Source of the DNA: a bacterium ADurb.Bin374
GTDB lineage: Bacteria; Riflebacteria; Ozemobacteria; Ozemobacterales; Ozemobacteraceae
DNA length: 6,351 nt
NCBI GenBank assembly: GCA_002068715.1
Contig: MWAR01000158.1
Coordinates: forward strand, 1-6,351
Direction of reading: 5' to 3'
A model generated the notes under the pieces. That model did no database searches. It had not been told where the DNA came from and saw only the letters and a list, made by a program, of their open reading frames with translations. Below, one piece after another: positions 4,772-6,351 of the stretch (position 1 is its first letter; the number at the start of each line of letters is the position of its first letter). The translations under genes and the position numbers were made by a program.

Positions 4772-6351
4772 TCACGCATCGCTTTCATCGAACGCGTCAC
4801 GCAGGTCGGTCAGCTCATACAGCGAAAAGGCCCGGCTCTTTCCCTCGGGCGTGATTCGTTCGAGAAACTCGAGCCGGCCGCGGCCCCGCAAAAGCCGAAC
4901 CGTCGATGGTGCCACGACGATGCCGGTCCTGACTGCCTGCTTCGATCGTGTCTCGACGAACGAGGCCAGCATCACTGCCTCCCCGATATATGTCGCGTCG
5001 AGACGTCCGGAACTCGAGCCGACCCGTCCCGCGATGACGCGCCCGCTTGCGATGCCGATGCCGGCCCTGATCGTGAACAAGCCTGAAGACTCCCGCTCGC
5101 GGTTCAGCGCGGCAAGCTCGCGGCGCATTTCCAGGGCCGCGGAGCAGACTCTGAGTGCCTGGTCGCCCGAGCGGGCGTCGTCGCGAAACACGGCCGTGAG
5201 GGCATCGCCGACGAACCTGTCGATGGTGCCGCCGTTCGCGATGATGCAGGCCTCCATGCGGGTGAAATACGCGTTGAGCATAGCGACGATCGATTCGGGA
5301 GAATGTGTTTCCGAAAGAGTGGTGAAATCGCGGATGTCCGACGTCATGACCGTCACTTCCCGGTATTCGCCTCCAGGATGCATCATGGAATCGTCATCAG
5401 ACGCGGCGATCGCCATCGCATCCTCGGAGACGAACCTGCTGATCCGTTCGCGTTCCCTGATGCCCGCGACCATGTCGTTCAGGGCATCCGCAAACGTTTC
5501 GAGTTCGTCGCCGGTGCGAACGTCGAGCCGCCAGTCATATCGGCCTGACGCGGTTCGGCGGATGGCTGTCAGACACGCTTTGAGCGGGCGCCATAGCATC
5601 GAAGCCGTTCCGAACGAAGCTCCGGCGAACAGGAGAATGGCGATGCCGATGACGGCGAAGGCCAGATGCAGGTTAAATCTCCCCGAGGTGGGCTCGGCGA
5701 TGATGGCTCCTATATAGGGGATCTCACGCAGATTCCTGGTCACGATCAGCCGGGGTCGGGCATGCCTGGAACGGTCGTATCGAAGGTCGGTCTTTTCATT
5801 CGCGGACTGGATGGCGATTCGCTGCAACTCGGGATCGCTGGAAGTGGTCGGCGGAAAATCATACCCATCCAGTGCCAGGCTTTTTTTCGCGTCGAACCTG
5901 AAAAAGGCCTGTTTCACCGCGTATCCCCGGGTTGGCTGTTTCAGCAGCACCTCCGCGGGGGCTGCGAGTTTCAGGAAATCCTGATACCGTCTGTTGAAAA
6001 GGCACGTCATTGCGGTCAGTGCATACGGAGGCTGGTTCCGGTTTCCTCCTGGATACAGCAGAAACGCTCCTGTCCGTTCGAAAATCTGTGAAAGCGGGAG
6101 CAGAACCATGTTGCCAGGGTTCGTCATCAGGCGGTTGAAGAATTTCGAATCGATGAGCGTATCACCGAATCCCTGCGTCAGGTCCGAAATATTTCGCAAC
6201 TTCTGCTGCTGTCTCGGATCGGTTTGGTACTTCTGCACGCTTCCGAGAGCGAACATGAGATCGATGGCGAACCCGCGGAATATCTTCAGGACGAACTCCT
6301 GCGACTCGCCGGAAATGGCGGCCGGACCCATGGTTTCGAGGTCAGGTAATG
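4772..6351 (-). CDS. Membrane receptor adenylate/guanylate cyclase (HAMP + class III cyclase domain), partial at its N terminus, catalytic residues altered
   Basis: A probable membrane-bound class III nucleotidyl cyclase. The frame stays open to the right edge (residues before the in-frame ATG complement 6329-6331 read L-P-D-L-E-T), so the true start and probably a first membrane helix lie outside. Numbering from that ATG (519 aa): sensor region of unrecognised fold (1-220), transmembrane helix (about 221-246), HAMP with DELETFADALNDM (about 247-300), short signalling helix (RISRFVSEDAM) and cyclase domain (about 320-508). Metal-binding Asp residues are kept (D332 in TSDIRDFT, D376 in FVGDALTAVF). 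The substrate-recognition Lys is Arg (R372), and T447 fills the Asp/Thr position. In the GDTVNLAARLE-type motif the sequence reads GEAVMLASFVE, so the transition-state Asn is M454 and the Arg is F458. Enzyme activity is therefore doubtful. It converges on the pilT block and has its own promoter outside the window. Confidence 0.88.
   Translation of the reverse strand, partial: LPDLETMGPAAISGESQEFVLKIFRGFAIDLMFALGSVQKYQTDPRQQQKLRNISDLTQGFGDTLIDSKFFNRLMTNPGNMVLLPLSQIFERTGAFLLYPGGNRNQPPYALTAMTCLFNRRYQDFLKLAAPAEVLLKQPTRGYAVKQAFFRFDAKKSLALDGYDFPPTTSSDPELQRIAIQSANEKTDLRYDRSRHARPRLIVTRNLREIPYIGAIIAEPTSGRFNLHLAFAVIGIAILLFAGASFGTASMLWRPLKACLTAIRRTASGRYDWRLDVRTGDELETFADALNDMVAGIRERERISRFVSEDAMAIAASDDDSMMHPGGEYREVTVMTSDIRDFTTLSETHSPESIVAMLNAYFTRMEACIIANGGTIDRFVGDALTAVFRDDARSGDQALRVCSAALEMRRELAALNRERESSGLFTIRAGIGIASGRVIAGRVGSSSGRLDATYIGEAVMLASFVETRSKQAVRTGIVVAPSTVRLLRGRGRLEFLERITPEGKSRAFSLYELTDLRDAFDESDA

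Noticed and set aside
4831..4851. Inverted repeat GCCCG ... CGGGC near the cyclase 3' end, considered as a terminator for rlmM
   Set aside because: The stem is five base pairs, there is no T-run after it, and it lies in cyclase codons.
4698..5717. Open frame of 339 codons on the + strand opposite the cyclase
   Set aside because: Its translation is Ser/Arg-rich with no family motif, and the - strand frame carries clear HAMP and cyclase domains.
5881..5887. T7 run (A7 on the coding strand) in the cyclase gene, considered as a programmed frameshift site
   Set aside because: The zero-frame codons read AAA AAA AGC, not the A-AAA-AAG heptamer in the right phase, and the downstream reading frame continues intact into HAMP and cyclase domains.

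Overview
The window is a dense, GC-rich stretch of bacterial chromosome. Four genes on the + strand form a head-to-tail block (84-4732). A fifth gene on the - strand (4772-6351) converges on them and runs off the right edge. The gene content (type IV pilus retraction ATPase, sigma-54 activator, RlmM-type rRNA methyltransferase) suggests a Gram-negative or diderm bacterium. I cannot name a phylum from this sequence alone. I see no tRNA, rRNA, CRISPR array, insertion sequence or phage gene.

Layout. Bases 1-83 hold the edge of whatever lies upstream, with stops at 43-45 and 65-67 and a possible seven-codon leader ORF. At 84-1142 is a PilT-type retraction ATPase. At 1148-2125 is a metallo-beta-lactamase-fold protein of the ribonuclease Z type. 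At 2122-3642 is a complete NtrC-type response regulator (receiver, sigma-54 AAA+ domain, Fis-type HTH). At 3632-4732 is an RlmM homologue (23S rRNA cytidine 2'-O-methyltransferase). The junctions are a 5-bp gap, a 4-bp ATGA overlap and an 11-bp overlap, so co-transcription and translational coupling are likely. The cyclase gene ends 39 bp beyond the last of these genes. It encodes a membrane-bound receptor: a sensor region, one transmembrane helix, HAMP and a class III adenylate/guanylate cyclase domain.

How they may work together. The block mixes surface motility (PilT), RNA maturation or modification (RNase Z-like, RlmM) and transcriptional control (sigma-54 activator with no histidine kinase in view). 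Nothing in the sequence shows that these act in one pathway; shared growth or translation control is possible. The most notable observation is the cyclase domain. It keeps both metal-binding Asp residues, but the Asn and Arg that stabilise the transition state are replaced by Met and Phe, and the substrate-recognition Lys is Arg. It may be a pseudo-cyclase or a strongly divergent one. I did not find strong evidence for a wholly new multi-gene system.
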